Assembly: GCF_900167375.1 (NCBI RefSeq)
Contig: NZ_FUWY01000007.1
Span: 62,001 to 126,000 of the forward strand
DNA length: 64,000 nucleotides
DNA from: Anaerorhabdus furcosa
GTDB taxonomy: Bacteria; Bacillota_I; Bacilli_A; Erysipelotrichales; Erysipelotrichaceae
Direction: 5' to 3'
The position numbers and the translations under genes were made by a program. Under the pieces are notes generated by a model. The model did no database searches. It was not told the origin of the DNA and worked only from the letters and a program-made list of their open reading frames with translations. Below are positions 1 to 8,253 of the stretch, one piece after another; the stretch's first letter is position 1; each line of letters begins with the position of its first letter.

Positions 1-140
1 GCAGTGTTACGATCAAGACTATTTTCTTTCGTCATTGTTTGTTTCCATTGTTCATAAACAGGATAAGGTAAACGTTCCTTCATGACCTTTTCGCTGAATA
101 CCAATGAACCAAAATCATCAAATACTGTCTCAAATTTCAT
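1..140 (-). CDS. glnN: Glutamine synthetase type III, N-terminal fragment (partial)
   Basis: Reading leftward from an ATG at 138-140, with GGAG at 147-150 as its ribosome binding site, the frame is open to the window edge and gives about 46 residues. The segment FGSLVFSEKVMKERLP, followed by an Asn-Ser-Leu-Asp stretch, matches the start of GS-III (GlnN) enzymes as I remember them. These make glutamine from glutamate and ammonium and are dodecamers of about 700 residues. The active site lies outside the window, so the call rests on the N-terminus alone. The citrate synthase, aconitase and isocitrate dehydrogenase genes in this window could supply its 2-oxoglutarate/glutamate precursor. Confidence 0.72.
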   Translation of the reverse strand, partial: MKFETVFDDFGSLVFSEKVMKERLPYPVYEQWKQTMTKENSLDRNT

Positions 141-260
141 AATTTACTCCTTTTTTCAAAATATAAATCAATTATTCCATATAAATTCGATAAAAAGAAG
201 AAAAAAGTGAAAAAATATTACGAAATTCCAAAATATTTTTATGAAATGTTAAAGAAAATG

Positions 261-290
261 AAAAAAACTAGTATTTTCTACTAGTTTTTA
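261..290 (-). terminator. Rho-independent terminator after the NifU-like gene
   Basis: A perfect 10-bp stem (264-273 with 279-288) closes a 5-nt loop. On the minus strand it is followed by a T-rich run. It overlaps the stop codon of the NifU-like gene and ends the DUF212/NifU operon. Confidence 0.85.
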
Positions 291-527
291 GAATAAATGT
301 TGAGATTCTTCAAGTTTTACTGCGGTTACACCTTCAACTTCTTCAAGTAAGATTGCTTCAATGCCATCAGATAATGTAGCGTCAAGTGACAAACAATCTG
401 CACAAGCACCTAGCATCCGAACAGTAACAACTCCATGTTCATCAACTGAGACAAATTCAACATCTCCACCATCGCGTTGGATGTAGGGGCGAATCTTCTC
501 CAATACTTCAATAATTTTTTCTTTCAT
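288..527 (-). CDS. NifU-like C-terminal domain protein (Fe-S scaffold/carrier)
   Basis: A 79-residue protein that is nothing but the NifU C-terminal domain. It opens with helix EVLEKIRPYIQRDGGDVEFV and has the CxxC of GACADCLSL, then a TLSDGIEAILLEEVEGV segment. In this family the CxxC of a dimer holds an Fe-S cluster for transfer to apo-proteins. The start is the ATG at 525-527, whose ATGA overlaps the stop of the upstream DUF212 gene, implying translational coupling. A longer in-frame extension overlaps that gene's coding region and is unlikely. Family call is firm; the client proteins are unknown. Confidence 0.9.
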   Translation of the reverse strand: MKEKIIEVLEKIRPYIQRDGGDVEFVSVDEHGVVTVRMLGACADCLSLDATLSDGIEAILLEEVEGVTAVKLEESQHLF

Positions 528-1000
528 ATAAAACTTACTCCTAAGAAATAAATAACACCAGCTACAACAATCCCATGGAATATTCCACCGATAACTTCTA
601 TCCATTTATGACCAAGAACTTCTTTTACTTTAGTAAGATAAATTGGATCCTCTAATTTCATTTCTGTTATGACTTGTATATCTCTAATTAGTTGTTGAGT
701 AATCTGTATATTACGTCCAGCATAATAGCGCACATTTGCGGCATCGTAAGTTACGATGAGTGCGAATGCAAGTGAAACAGCAAAAATAGTGCTAGAAAAT
801 TGTTCTTGTAAACCTACAGCTAAACTAAGCGCAGCAACACCTGCGGTATGTGAACTAGGGTAACCACCACTAGCGAATATTTCATCCCATGACCACTCTT
901 TTGTTTTTAAATAAACAAAGATGGGTTTAACGAGTTGAGCAGTAATTATAGCTATTAGGCAAGCCCAAAATGGGTACATGCTACTGAGTGTTTTTATCAT
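524..1000 (-). CDS. DUF212 / divergent PAP2 family membrane protein (YuiD-like)
   Basis: 158 residues with about four hydrophobic segments. The acid phosphatase/vanadium-peroxidase-like signature is seen as GGYPSSHTAGVAAL, with YDAANVRYYAGRNI further on. This is the compact DUF212 (YuiD) family, whose members are integral membrane proteins of unproven activity distantly related to PAP2 lipid phosphatases. It is first gene of a two-gene operon with the NifU-like gene (ATGA overlap). The start at 998-1000 has GAGGTGG upstream on the minus strand. Confidence 0.85.
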   Translation of the reverse strand: MIKTLSSMYPFWACLIAIITAQLVKPIFVYLKTKEWSWDEIFASGGYPSSHTAGVAALSLAVGLQEQFSSTIFAVSLAFALIVTYDAANVRYYAGRNIQITQQLIRDIQVITEMKLEDPIYLTKVKEVLGHKWIEVIGGIFHGIVVAGVIYFLGVSFI

Positions 1001-1076
1001 TCTTCCACCTCGCTATACAGTATAGCATACTTTAAGTTTGTTGTGTTATACTATTAAAAGGTTAAGGGGTGATCAA

Positions 1077-1439
1077 ATGCAATATCATATTGGACAGATA
1101 GTAGAGGGTAAAATTACCGGTATTCAAGCCTATGGAGCATTCGTTTCAATAGATGAAAATACTAAGGGTTTAGTCCATATTTCTGAAATCAGTGATGGTT
1201 ATGTAAAAGATGTTTCTAACTTTGTATCACTCAATGATACAGTACGCTTTAAGATAATTGATTTTGATGAAAAAACTAGTCAAGCCAGATTATCACTTAA
1301 GGCAGTACAGCCAAATCGATTTAGAAAAGAACGTAAACATCAAAAGATGGGAACAGTCCCAGTAATGAGATTAGGGTTTAAATCGATTCAAGACAAGATG
1401 GATCAATGGATTGAAGAAGCCAAGGAGGAAAAAGTATGA
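1077..1439 (+). CDS. S1 RNA-binding domain protein (YugI/CvfD-like)
   Basis: 120 residues. The first 75 or so form a single S1 OB-fold: IGQIVEGKITGIQAYGAFVS, then GLVHISEIS and a later ARLSLK strand. The basic C-terminal tail (KERKHQK) is typical of the general stress protein 13/CvfD group that associates with ribosomes. The ATG at 1077 has AAGGGGTGAT just upstream; an earlier in-frame start at 1038 has no binding site. The stop overlaps the start of pgi (ATGA), so the two are probably co-translated. Confidence 0.88.
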   Translation: MQYHIGQIVEGKITGIQAYGAFVSIDENTKGLVHISEISDGYVKDVSNFVSLNDTVRFKIIDFDEKTSQARLSLKAVQPNRFRKERKHQKMGTVPVMRLGFKSIQDKMDQWIEEAKEEKV

Positions 1440-2710
1440 TTCAATTCGATAGTACACATGCATTTCTAAAAGAAGATATTTTAAGTTACCAAGATAAAGT
1501 AAACCAATGTCATGAAGCACTAATGTCTAAAACAGGTGCAGGGAATGATTATTTAGGTTGGGTTGAATGGCCTTACCAATATGACAAAGAAGAATTTGAA
1601 AGAATTCTTAAAGTCGCAGAAAATGTAAAAGATAAAGCAGAAGTTTTATTAGTTTGTGGGATTGGTGGGTCGTATTTAGGAGCACGTGCTGCAATTGAAA
1701 TGATTCAAGGGTTGTATCCAAAAAATAAAACTGAAGTTATTTTTATTGGGAATACATTCTCTAGTACATACTTTAAACAAGTTGAAGATTATATTAAGGA
1801 TAAAAGTGTTGTATTAAATGTTATCTCTAAATCAGGGACAACAACAGAAACTGCGATGGCATTTAGAATGCTAAAGCAAATTATGGAGAAGAAGTATGGA
1901 AAAGAAGAATGCAAAGTACGTATTATTGCGACTACTGATAAAGCAAGGGGAACATTAAAAGATCTTGCAACAAAAGAAGGTTATGAAACATTTGTAATTC
2001 CTGATGATATTGGTGGAAGATATTCTGTGATTACTGCTGTGGGATTATTACCACTTGCGATTATGGGAATAGATATCAATAGTATAATGCAAGGAACTCA
2101 AAAAGCATATGAAGATTTAAAAGATTCAAGCTTAACAACGAATGCTGCTTATCAATATGCAGTATGTCGTCGTATTTTACAAAATCAAGGTAAAGATGCA
2201 GAAATGTTAGTGACTTATGAACCTCAAATGTCAATGGTTGCGGAATGGTGGAAACAATTATTTGGTGAATCAGAAGGAAAAGATGGTTTGGGTGTACTTC
2301 CTTGTAGCGCAACATTCTCAACTGATTTACACTCACTTGGTCAATTTATCCAAGAGGGTAAAAAAGTATTGTTTGAAACGTTATTATTAGTTGAACATCC
2401 AACAATGGATGGATTATTTCCACATGATGATGACAACATGGATAACATGAATTATCTAGAAAATAAGAGCCTTGATTGGGTAAATAAAATGGCTTGTAAA
2501 GGAACACTTGAAGCTCATGAAATTACAGGGAATGTACCTAACTTAATTTTAACATTACCTGATATGAAGGAATTTACTTTTGGTTACATGTGTTATTTCT
2601 TCTTTAGAGCTTGTGCAATTACTTGTTACTTATTGGATATTAATCCATTTAATCAACCAGGTGTAGAAGTATATAAGAAAAACATGTTTAGATTATTAGG
2701 AAAGGATTAG
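1436..2710 (+). CDS. pgi: Glucose-6-phosphate isomerase
   Basis: 424 residues, the usual length for the short firmicute enzyme, which interconverts glucose 6-phosphate and fructose 6-phosphate in the cytoplasm. Visible landmarks are the sugar-phosphate-binding VCGIGGSYLGARAA, the ISKSGTTTET phosphate loop, the family signature GGRYSVITAVGLLPLA, and the C-terminal QPGVEVYKKNMF with the catalytic-region lysine. The start overlaps the stop of the S1-domain gene by four bases. A strong terminator follows immediately. Confidence 0.97.
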   Translation: MIQFDSTHAFLKEDILSYQDKVNQCHEALMSKTGAGNDYLGWVEWPYQYDKEEFERILKVAENVKDKAEVLLVCGIGGSYLGARAAIEMIQGLYPKNKTEVIFIGNTFSSTYFKQVEDYIKDKSVVLNVISKSGTTTETAMAFRMLKQIMEKKYGKEECKVRIIATTDKARGTLKDLATKEGYETFVIPDDIGGRYSVITAVGLLPLAIMGIDINSIMQGTQKAYEDLKDSSLTTNAAYQYAVCRRILQNQGKDAEMLVTYEPQMSMVAEWWKQLFGESEGKDGLGVLPCSATFSTDLHSLGQFIQEGKKVLFETLLLVEHPTMDGLFPHDDDNMDNMNYLENKSLDWVNKMACKGTLEAHEITGNVPNLILTLPDMKEFTFGYMCYFFFRACAITCYLLDINPFNQPGVEVYKKNMFRLLGKD

Positions 2711-2735
2711 TTGTTGGTTCTCCAACAACTTTTTA
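2709..2735 (+). terminator. Terminator after pgi
   Basis: A 9-bp perfect stem (2709-2717 with 2722-2730) closes a 4-nt loop and is followed by TTTT. It starts within the pgi stop codon. Confidence 0.9.
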
Positions 2736-2745
2736 AAATAAACCG

Positions 2746-3201
2746 ATGTGTGGTGTGTGCGAAAGAATTAAAATGATTCAAGAGGGGAGTAATCCCTTCT
2801 TTGTTTGCCAACTTGAAACAGGCTATGTTGTGATTGGTGATCATCAACGATTTAAAGGATATACTTTGTTTTTATGCAAACAACATGCCAAAGAAATTCA
2901 TGATTTGCCCTATGATTTTCGTTGCCAACATATGCTGGAGGTAGTGCTAGTTGAAGAAGCGGTTTCGAATGTATTTAAACCAGATAAGATGAATATTGAA
3001 TCATTGGGTAATGGGATTGAGCATGTACATTGGCACTATTTTCCTAGATTTAATGGGGATACCCCAGTAAAGGGTCCTGTTTGGTGGCTTCCCAAAGAAG
3101 AGATGTATAATCAACGATATGAAACAACAACAAGTGAATTAGAAGAATATAAAATAAAAATAAGAAATGAGTTAAATCGTTTGCAAGCAAAAAGAGGCTA
3201 A
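2746..3201 (+). CDS. HIT family (histidine triad) hydrolase/nucleotide-binding protein
   Basis: 151 residues with the triad H93-V-H95-W-H97 followed by YFPR, the nucleotidyl hydrolase/transferase motif. An N-terminal CxxC (MCGVCERI) may hold zinc, as in several HIT proteins. The charged C-terminal tail lies beyond the core fold. The start is an ATG 10 nt after the pgi terminator with no strong Shine-Dalgarno sequence visible. Substrate cannot be told from sequence; AMP-lysine or dinucleoside polyphosphates are typical for the family. Confidence 0.88.
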   Translation: MCGVCERIKMIQEGSNPFFVCQLETGYVVIGDHQRFKGYTLFLCKQHAKEIHDLPYDFRCQHMLEVVLVEEAVSNVFKPDKMNIESLGNGIEHVHWHYFPRFNGDTPVKGPVWWLPKEEMYNQRYETTTSELEEYKIKIRNELNRLQAKRG

Positions 3202-3215
3202 TATGCCTCTTTATT
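3191..3215. terminator. Bidirectional terminator between HIT gene and apbE
   Basis: An 8-bp stem (3191-3198 with 3205-3212) has A-rich and T-rich flanks, so it can serve both convergent genes. It overlaps both stop codons. Confidence 0.85.
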
Positions 3216-4320
3216 TTGTAATAACTTCAATTGAACCAATTAAATCATCAGTGTAGACACATAAGTAGTTACCAGCGACAAGTTTGTTATCGGTTTCTAC
3301 TTCGTGATTTGCATCCATTAGCCACACCGCTGAAACTAAAGAATCTGGATGTTCTTGATTGTATTTTGAAAGAAGAGCCAATCCTTCTTCATAAGTCATT
3401 GTAAACAGTGTTGTACTTAATGCATCCGCAACAGCACTATCTGGAGTAATAATGGTTACTGAATGAAAGTGATCTGCTGGGAAATTTGTACGAGGGTCAA
3501 TGATGTGATGGTAAGTATTACCATCTTCTGCAATGTAGTAGCGTTGGTAATCACCACTGGTTACAAAGGATGCGGTACCTTTGCGCTCAACGATAAGAGT
3601 TGAATCTTTTCCCTCAGGATTTTCGATTTGTACTCGCCAAGGTTTATCACCTTGCTTTGTACCGATAGTACGTGTATTACCCCCTGCATTGACAACACCA
3701 GTAGTAACACCTTGACTCTCTAAATCCTTTGCGATGACCTCTGCGGCAAAACCTTTTGCAATACCACCGACATCAAGGGATACACAAGGATTGTTGATAA
3801 ACACAGTATCTTTTTCGTCATCAATTTCTACATATTGCCATCCAGAGCATGCTTTAGCTTCTTCTAATTCTTCTTTTGAAGGAACTCTTCCAAGTTCTCC
3901 CTCACTCATATAAAGCAAACCTTCTTCACGATATTTATGCCATACTTTAAGTAAAGCACCCATCGTGATATCAAGCTCACCATCTGAGTAATCATAGAAT
4001 TCTTTAGCAACATGGAGCATATCAATAATGGATTGATCAACTTGAACAGGAGCAACTCCTGCTTGATCATTTATTACTTTGAGGTTATTTACCCCATCAT
4101 ACGTATGGTAAATATCAAAATATTGGTTTAATTCCTCGAATTTTTTGATGGAACGCTCAAAATATTCATCAAATTTTTCCTTGGATTCGGTTAAAACTTG
4201 GATTGAGATAAAGGTATCAAATCCGGCTGTTACTGATGTATTTGAGAAGGTCTCAAGCTTCTTTGTTTGGCAACCAGCCAATAGAGCTAAAACCATGATA
4301 AATACGACTATTTTCTTCAT
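3211..4320 (-). CDS. apbE: FAD:protein FMN transferase lipoprotein (ApbE)
   Basis: 369 residues. A lipoprotein signal (MALLAGC-type lipobox, seen as LALLAGCQTKK) leads into an ApbE domain with TMGALLKVW, the SLDVGGIAKGFAAE FAD-binding segment, VNAGGNTRTIG and the YHHIIDPRTNFPA motif. ApbE attaches FMN through a phosphoester to Thr/Ser of RnfD, RnfG and other FMN-bind domains outside the membrane. It lies head-to-head with the rnf operon, which holds four candidate acceptor motifs. The start is the ATG at 4318-4320 behind GAGGTGATT; a 43-residue upstream extension is in frame but would hide the signal peptide. Confidence 0.95.
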   Translation of the reverse strand: MKKIVVFIMVLALLAGCQTKKLETFSNTSVTAGFDTFISIQVLTESKEKFDEYFERSIKKFEELNQYFDIYHTYDGVNNLKVINDQAGVAPVQVDQSIIDMLHVAKEFYDYSDGELDITMGALLKVWHKYREEGLLYMSEGELGRVPSKEELEEAKACSGWQYVEIDDEKDTVFINNPCVSLDVGGIAKGFAAEVIAKDLESQGVTTGVVNAGGNTRTIGTKQGDKPWRVQIENPEGKDSTLIVERKGTASFVTSGDYQRYYIAEDGNTYHHIIDPRTNFPADHFHSVTIITPDSAVADALSTTLFTMTYEEGLALLSKYNQEHPDSLVSAVWLMDANHEVETDNKLVAGNYLCVYTDDLIGSIEVITK

Positions 4321-4336
4321 TTTAATCACCTCGGTT

Positions 4337-4342
4337 ATTATA
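4337..4342 (-). promoter_or_regulatory. apbE: Extended -10 promoter for apbE
   Basis: On the minus strand TGC-TATAAT lies about 20 nt upstream of the apbE start. No convincing -35 is seen, which is usual for extended -10 promoters. Confidence 0.55.
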
Positions 4343-4386
4343 GCATAAAGGTCAAAACTTTTATAGAAAATAGTGCCTATTAATGA

Positions 4387-4392
4387 TATAAT
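4387..4392 (+). promoter_or_regulatory. Candidate -10 element for the rnf operon
   Basis: TATAAT about 50 nt before rnfC; the -35 position is weak. A small AAGTC/GACTT stem with a T7 loop (about 4410-4426) lies in the leader. Confidence 0.45.
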
Positions 4393-4442
4393 AGTTGCGA
4401 AGTCTTTTTTTGACTTGATTATAAAGGAAAGGAATAAGGAAA

Positions 4443-5729
4443 ATGTCATTTATTATTGGCCCAATGCGTAAACACGTTGATGGACATAAAGAACTTACAA
4501 GTCATACTGATGTTGTAAATTTAAGTCCAAATACAGTTGCTATTCCATTGGTAAGTGGAGCAATGACTGCTGACTTACTAGTAAAAGAAGGAGATAAAGT
4601 AAAGGTTGGAACTAAAATTGCACAATGCAATGGAAATTTTACAATTCCAATGTTTAGCTCTGTTTCAGGTACAGTTAAGGGTGTACAACAAATCATGCAT
4701 TCATGGTTAAAACCAGTTGATCATTTAGTAATTGAAAATGATCAACAATACACATTTGAAGCACCATTTGCACCAGTAGATTTTGAGAAAGCATCACGTG
4801 AAGAATTAATTGAATTCACAATGAATGCTGGAATTGTTGGTTGTGGAGGTGCAGGATTCCCTACTTATGTGAAATATAAATTTGCTAAAGATATCCAACT
4901 ATTAATTATTAATGCGGTTGAGTGTGAACCATACATTACTGCAGACTACAAAGAAATGAAGGCACATGTGGCTGAATTAGTACTAGGCACTAGAGCATTG
5001 TTAAAAATGTCTGGAGCACAGGTTGCTAAAGTTGCAATTAAAGCAACAAAGAAGGATTTCATTCCTACGCTACAAGAAGCATTTAAGCCTTATTCAAATA
5101 TTGAAGTTGTAGCTGTTCCTGATGTTTATCCTATGGGATGGGAAAGAACATTAGTGTATGAACTTACAAAGAAACGTTATGAAAAATTACCAAGTGAGGT
5201 TGGATGTATTGTTAACAATGCAACAACAGCAATTTCACTTGCTCAAGCTTTAAAAGAAGGTAAACCAATTGTAGAAAAAATCATTACTGTTAGTGGAGAT
5301 GGTATCAAAACACCAAGTAATGTAAAGGTGCCAGTTGGTACAACTGCTCATGAATTAGTTCAAACATGTGGTGGTTATGCTGCAGAAGATGTACTTCTTA
5401 TTGCAGGAGGACCTATGATGGGTAAAACAATTACAAGTGATGCATTTGTAATTGCACCTTATTCAAATGCTTTGACAGTATTTGTAAATAAACCAGTTGA
5501 AGCAATTGCTTGCTTACGTTGTGGTAAATGTTCAGATCATTGCCCAGCAGGTTTACAACCAGTTCGTATTAACAATGCTGCTAAAGTAAATAATACTGCA
5601 TTGCTTGAAAAATTAAATTACGATGCTTGTATCGAATGTGGTATGTGTTCATACATCTGCCCATCTAAAATTGATGTTACAGAAGGTATTCGTAGAGCAA
5701 AACGCTATATGGCGTTAAAGAAGAAATAG
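4443..5729 (+). CDS. rnfC: Rnf complex subunit C (NADH- and Fe-S-binding)
   Basis: 428 residues, the compact firmicute RnfC. It has an N-terminal sandwich-hybrid region, the Gly-rich nucleotide/FMN region NAGIVGCGGAGFPT, then a SLBB-like segment. Two 4Fe-4S motifs follow: CLRCGKCSDHCP and CIECGMCSYICP. RnfC is the peripheral cytoplasmic subunit that exchanges electrons with NAD(H). It is the first gene of an operon in the order C-D-G-E-A-X-B, with its own strong AAGGA ribosome binding site. Because RnfB here lacks its ferredoxin-like part, RnfC holds most of the recognisable cytoplasmic cluster motifs. Confidence 0.96.
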   Translation: MSFIIGPMRKHVDGHKELTSHTDVVNLSPNTVAIPLVSGAMTADLLVKEGDKVKVGTKIAQCNGNFTIPMFSSVSGTVKGVQQIMHSWLKPVDHLVIENDQQYTFEAPFAPVDFEKASREELIEFTMNAGIVGCGGAGFPTYVKYKFAKDIQLLIINAVECEPYITADYKEMKAHVAELVLGTRALLKMSGAQVAKVAIKATKKDFIPTLQEAFKPYSNIEVVAVPDVYPMGWERTLVYELTKKRYEKLPSEVGCIVNNATTAISLAQALKEGKPIVEKIITVSGDGIKTPSNVKVPVGTTAHELVQTCGGYAAEDVLLIAGGPMMGKTITSDAFVIAPYSNALTVFVNKPVEAIACLRCGKCSDHCPAGLQPVRINNAAKVNNTALLEKLNYDACIECGMCSYICPSKIDVTEGIRRAKRYMALKKK

Positions 5730-5745
5730 GGAGGGGAGAATAACG

Positions 5746-7278
5746 ATGAAATTTACTTTTAAACCGTCTCCAAACTATCGCGATAAACAATCAACTCATT
5801 CAATTATGCTTGAATTGATGATTGGTTTATTGGTTGTCTTTGGATTCTCTGTATATTATTACTTTACAGAGTTTGGTTCACAATATGGGATTCGTGCTAT
5901 CGGCTTACTTGCAACTGCAATGGTAGCAGCATTTGGTACTGAAGCAGTTTGGTATGCATTCAGTAAGAAAAATGTAGCAAAAGAAATTAAGAATTCATTC
6001 CCAGCTATCACTGCAACGATTCTTACATTAATGGTTTCAATCAACACAAGCTATTATGCATTAGCAATAGCTACAATTGTTGCGATTCTATTTGGTAAGT
6101 TAGTATTTGGTGGTTTTGGACAAAATATTTTCAATCCTGCAGCTTTAGGGCGTGCAGTCATCATGGCAAGTTTTGCTGGTTCAGTTGCAGCAGACTTTGC
6201 AACAGGTGCAACTCCAACAGCAGCATACGCTTCAGCAGGTTGGATGAGTACATCAGCAAGTGCATTTGATGCATTTGTAGCTAACTTTGGTGGTATGAGC
6301 AATATGTTTGTTGGTATGTATCCGGGAGCATTAGGAGAAACTAGCGCATTAGTTATCATCTTGGTTGGTGTTTATTTAGCAATTAGAAAAGTAATTGACT
6401 GGAGAGTTCCAGTTGTCTATGTAACAACAATGTTTGTCTTAACATTCATGGTTGGTGCAATGCATGGTCAAGGATTGTATTATCCTTTATTCCACCTATT
6501 ATCTGGTGGTGCGTTATTTGGAGCTGTATTTATGATGACAGATCCAGTAACAAATCCAACAAGTGCAGCAGGCAGAATTATCTTTGCGATGGGATGTGCA
6601 ATCTTAACGGTTGTTATCCGTCTTAAAGCAAATCTTCCTGAAGGGGTATTGTATTCAATTCTATTAATGAATATGTTAACTCCTGCAATTGAAAGATTAA
6701 CAGATGGTCAACAAATTAAAATGATGAAGAAAAATCTTCTTACAATTGGAATTGTTGGTGTTGTAGGTATTGCTTCAGTTGCTGCTTGCTCACTAGGAGT
6801 AACTGCAAAAGAAAGTACAGGTAGTGATGCTGGTACTGGTGAGTCAACAGAAGGTGGATCATCTACTGATGCCCCTGCATTAGCATTAGGTAATCCAGTT
6901 GCATTGGATGCTGATTTTGCTAAATTCGATGCTCAAGTTGAATCAAGTGAAGGTGGCGTTTATGTTGTTAAAGTTAAGGGTTATGGACTAATTGATCCAG
7001 AAGGTCACGCAGGTGAATCTGGAATTGATTATGCAAGAAACGTATTTGAAGTTCAAATTAATCCTGAAACAAATGAAATTATGAGTATTAAAAACACAAC
7101 ATTTGGAGATACTCCAGGTATTGGGGATAAAGGTGTTAGTGAAGCATATTTAGAAACATTTGTTGGTTTAAATACAACAGATGTTACACAAGAAGTTGAT
7201 ACAGTAACAAGTGCTACTTGGACAAGTGAATCAGTTGTTGCTGCAATACAAGCTGCTATTAATGCAGTAAATGAATAA
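5746..7278 (+). CDS. rnfD: Rnf subunit D fused to a C-terminal FMN-bind domain
   Basis: 510 residues against about 300-350 for ordinary RnfD. Residues 1-330 are a normal polytopic RnfD with NPAALGRA and the covalent-FMN site TGATPT (Thr156 candidate). An added hydrophobic segment (about 331-350), a Gly/Ser/Thr-rich linker (355-375) and an FMN-bind domain (376-510) follow. That domain carries DTVTSATWTSES, the ApbE-type acceptor motif (Thr493 candidate), with Ser in place of the usual Gly. It is very close in sequence to the C-terminus of RnfG. The extra membrane helix would place the domain outside the cell, where ApbE acts. Ribosome binding site is GGAGGGGAG. Confidence 0.93.
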   Translation: MKFTFKPSPNYRDKQSTHSIMLELMIGLLVVFGFSVYYYFTEFGSQYGIRAIGLLATAMVAAFGTEAVWYAFSKKNVAKEIKNSFPAITATILTLMVSINTSYYALAIATIVAILFGKLVFGGFGQNIFNPAALGRAVIMASFAGSVAADFATGATPTAAYASAGWMSTSASAFDAFVANFGGMSNMFVGMYPGALGETSALVIILVGVYLAIRKVIDWRVPVVYVTTMFVLTFMVGAMHGQGLYYPLFHLLSGGALFGAVFMMTDPVTNPTSAAGRIIFAMGCAILTVVIRLKANLPEGVLYSILLMNMLTPAIERLTDGQQIKMMKKNLLTIGIVGVVGIASVAACSLGVTAKESTGSDAGTGESTEGGSSTDAPALALGNPVALDADFAKFDAQVESSEGGVYVVKVKGYGLIDPEGHAGESGIDYARNVFEVQINPETNEIMSIKNTTFGDTPGIGDKGVSEAYLETFVGLNTTDVTQEVDTVTSATWTSESVVAAIQAAINAVNE

Positions 7279-7292
7279 GGAGGGGACAAACA

Positions 7293-8240
7293 ATGAAGAA
7301 AATACTTTATTTAGCTTGTTTCCTAGCTATTATTAGTGCTGTAGCGGGTGGTGCTTTATCTTATGTTAATGGCATCACTGCTCCTATTATTAAAGAAATG
7401 GGAATTGCAGCTGAAAAGGAAAATCTTGAATTAATGTTCCCAGGTGCAGACTTTGCAGAAATTGAATATGTTGATGAAACAGGTTTAGTTAAAGGTGCAT
7501 ATGAAGCAACTGGTGAAGGTTATATTTACAAAGTAGAAACAAATGGTTATAGCTCTACACCTATTATCTTCATGATTGCATTTGATAATGATGGTAAGGT
7601 AGTTGGATTTACACCATTACAACAACAAGAAACTAGTGGATTTGGTACACGTGTATTTGAAGAAGGATACACAAGTCAAGTTATTGGAAAAACATCTGCT
7701 GATGGATTCCCATTACTATCAGGAGCTACTGTTACAAGTACTGCTGTAGTAAACGGTATTAATGCAGCGAAAACAGTATTTAATGATATGAAGGGCATTA
7801 CCGCTGATCCAAATGCACCAGTTGAAGAAATTAAACCGGAACTAGCATTAGGTAATCCAATTAAGCTAAGTGAAGACTTTGCAAGATTTGATGCTCAAGT
7901 AGAAGAAACTGCTGATGGTGTGTATACAGTTAAAGTTAAAGGTTATGGATTAATTGATCCAGAAGGACATGCAGGAGAGAGTGGAACAGAATATGCAAGA
8001 AACGTATTCGAAGTCACAATCGACAAAGCAAACAATAAAGTCGTAAGTGTTGTAAATACAACATTTGGAGATACTAAAGGATTTGGTGATAAAGCAACTG
8101 GTGAAGATTATTTAGCATTATTCACTGATTTAGATTCAACAAATCTTGATCAAGAAATTGATACAGTAACAAGCGCAACATGGACAAGTAAGTCTGTATT
8201 GGCTGCTGTACAAGCTGCAATGAATGCAGCGAATCAATAA
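7293..8240 (+). CDS. rnfG: Rnf subunit G with two tandem FMN-bind domains
   Basis: 315 residues against about 180-210 for usual RnfG. An N-terminal membrane anchor (about 5-25) precedes a first FMN-bind domain with SGATVTST (Thr148 candidate). A second FMN-bind domain (about 184-315) has DTVTSATWTSKS (Thr298 candidate). The second domain is a close copy of the RnfD tail: both share long identical blocks such as KVKGYGLIDPEGHAGESG and YARNVFEV. RnfG relays electrons on the outer face of the membrane. Spacing from rnfD is 14 nt with GGAGGGG. Confidence 0.94.
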   Translation: MKKILYLACFLAIISAVAGGALSYVNGITAPIIKEMGIAAEKENLELMFPGADFAEIEYVDETGLVKGAYEATGEGYIYKVETNGYSSTPIIFMIAFDNDGKVVGFTPLQQQETSGFGTRVFEEGYTSQVIGKTSADGFPLLSGATVTSTAVVNGINAAKTVFNDMKGITADPNAPVEEIKPELALGNPIKLSEDFARFDAQVEETADGVYTVKVKGYGLIDPEGHAGESGTEYARNVFEVTIDKANNKVVSVVNTTFGDTKGFGDKATGEDYLALFTDLDSTNLDQEIDTVTSATWTSKSVLAAVQAAMNAANQ

Positions 8241-8253
8241 GGGGGAAAACAGA

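Noticed and set aside
6781-6800. Lipobox-like VAAC in the RnfD fusion joint as a separate lipoprotein start
   Set aside because: The frame is continuous from RnfD, with no ribosome binding site or ATG placed for an independent lipoprotein.
5859-7289. Long antisense ORFs under rnfD/rnfG
   Set aside because: They follow from the codon pattern of Ala/Gly/Thr-rich membrane genes, have no ribosome binding sites and are shadows of the real frames.
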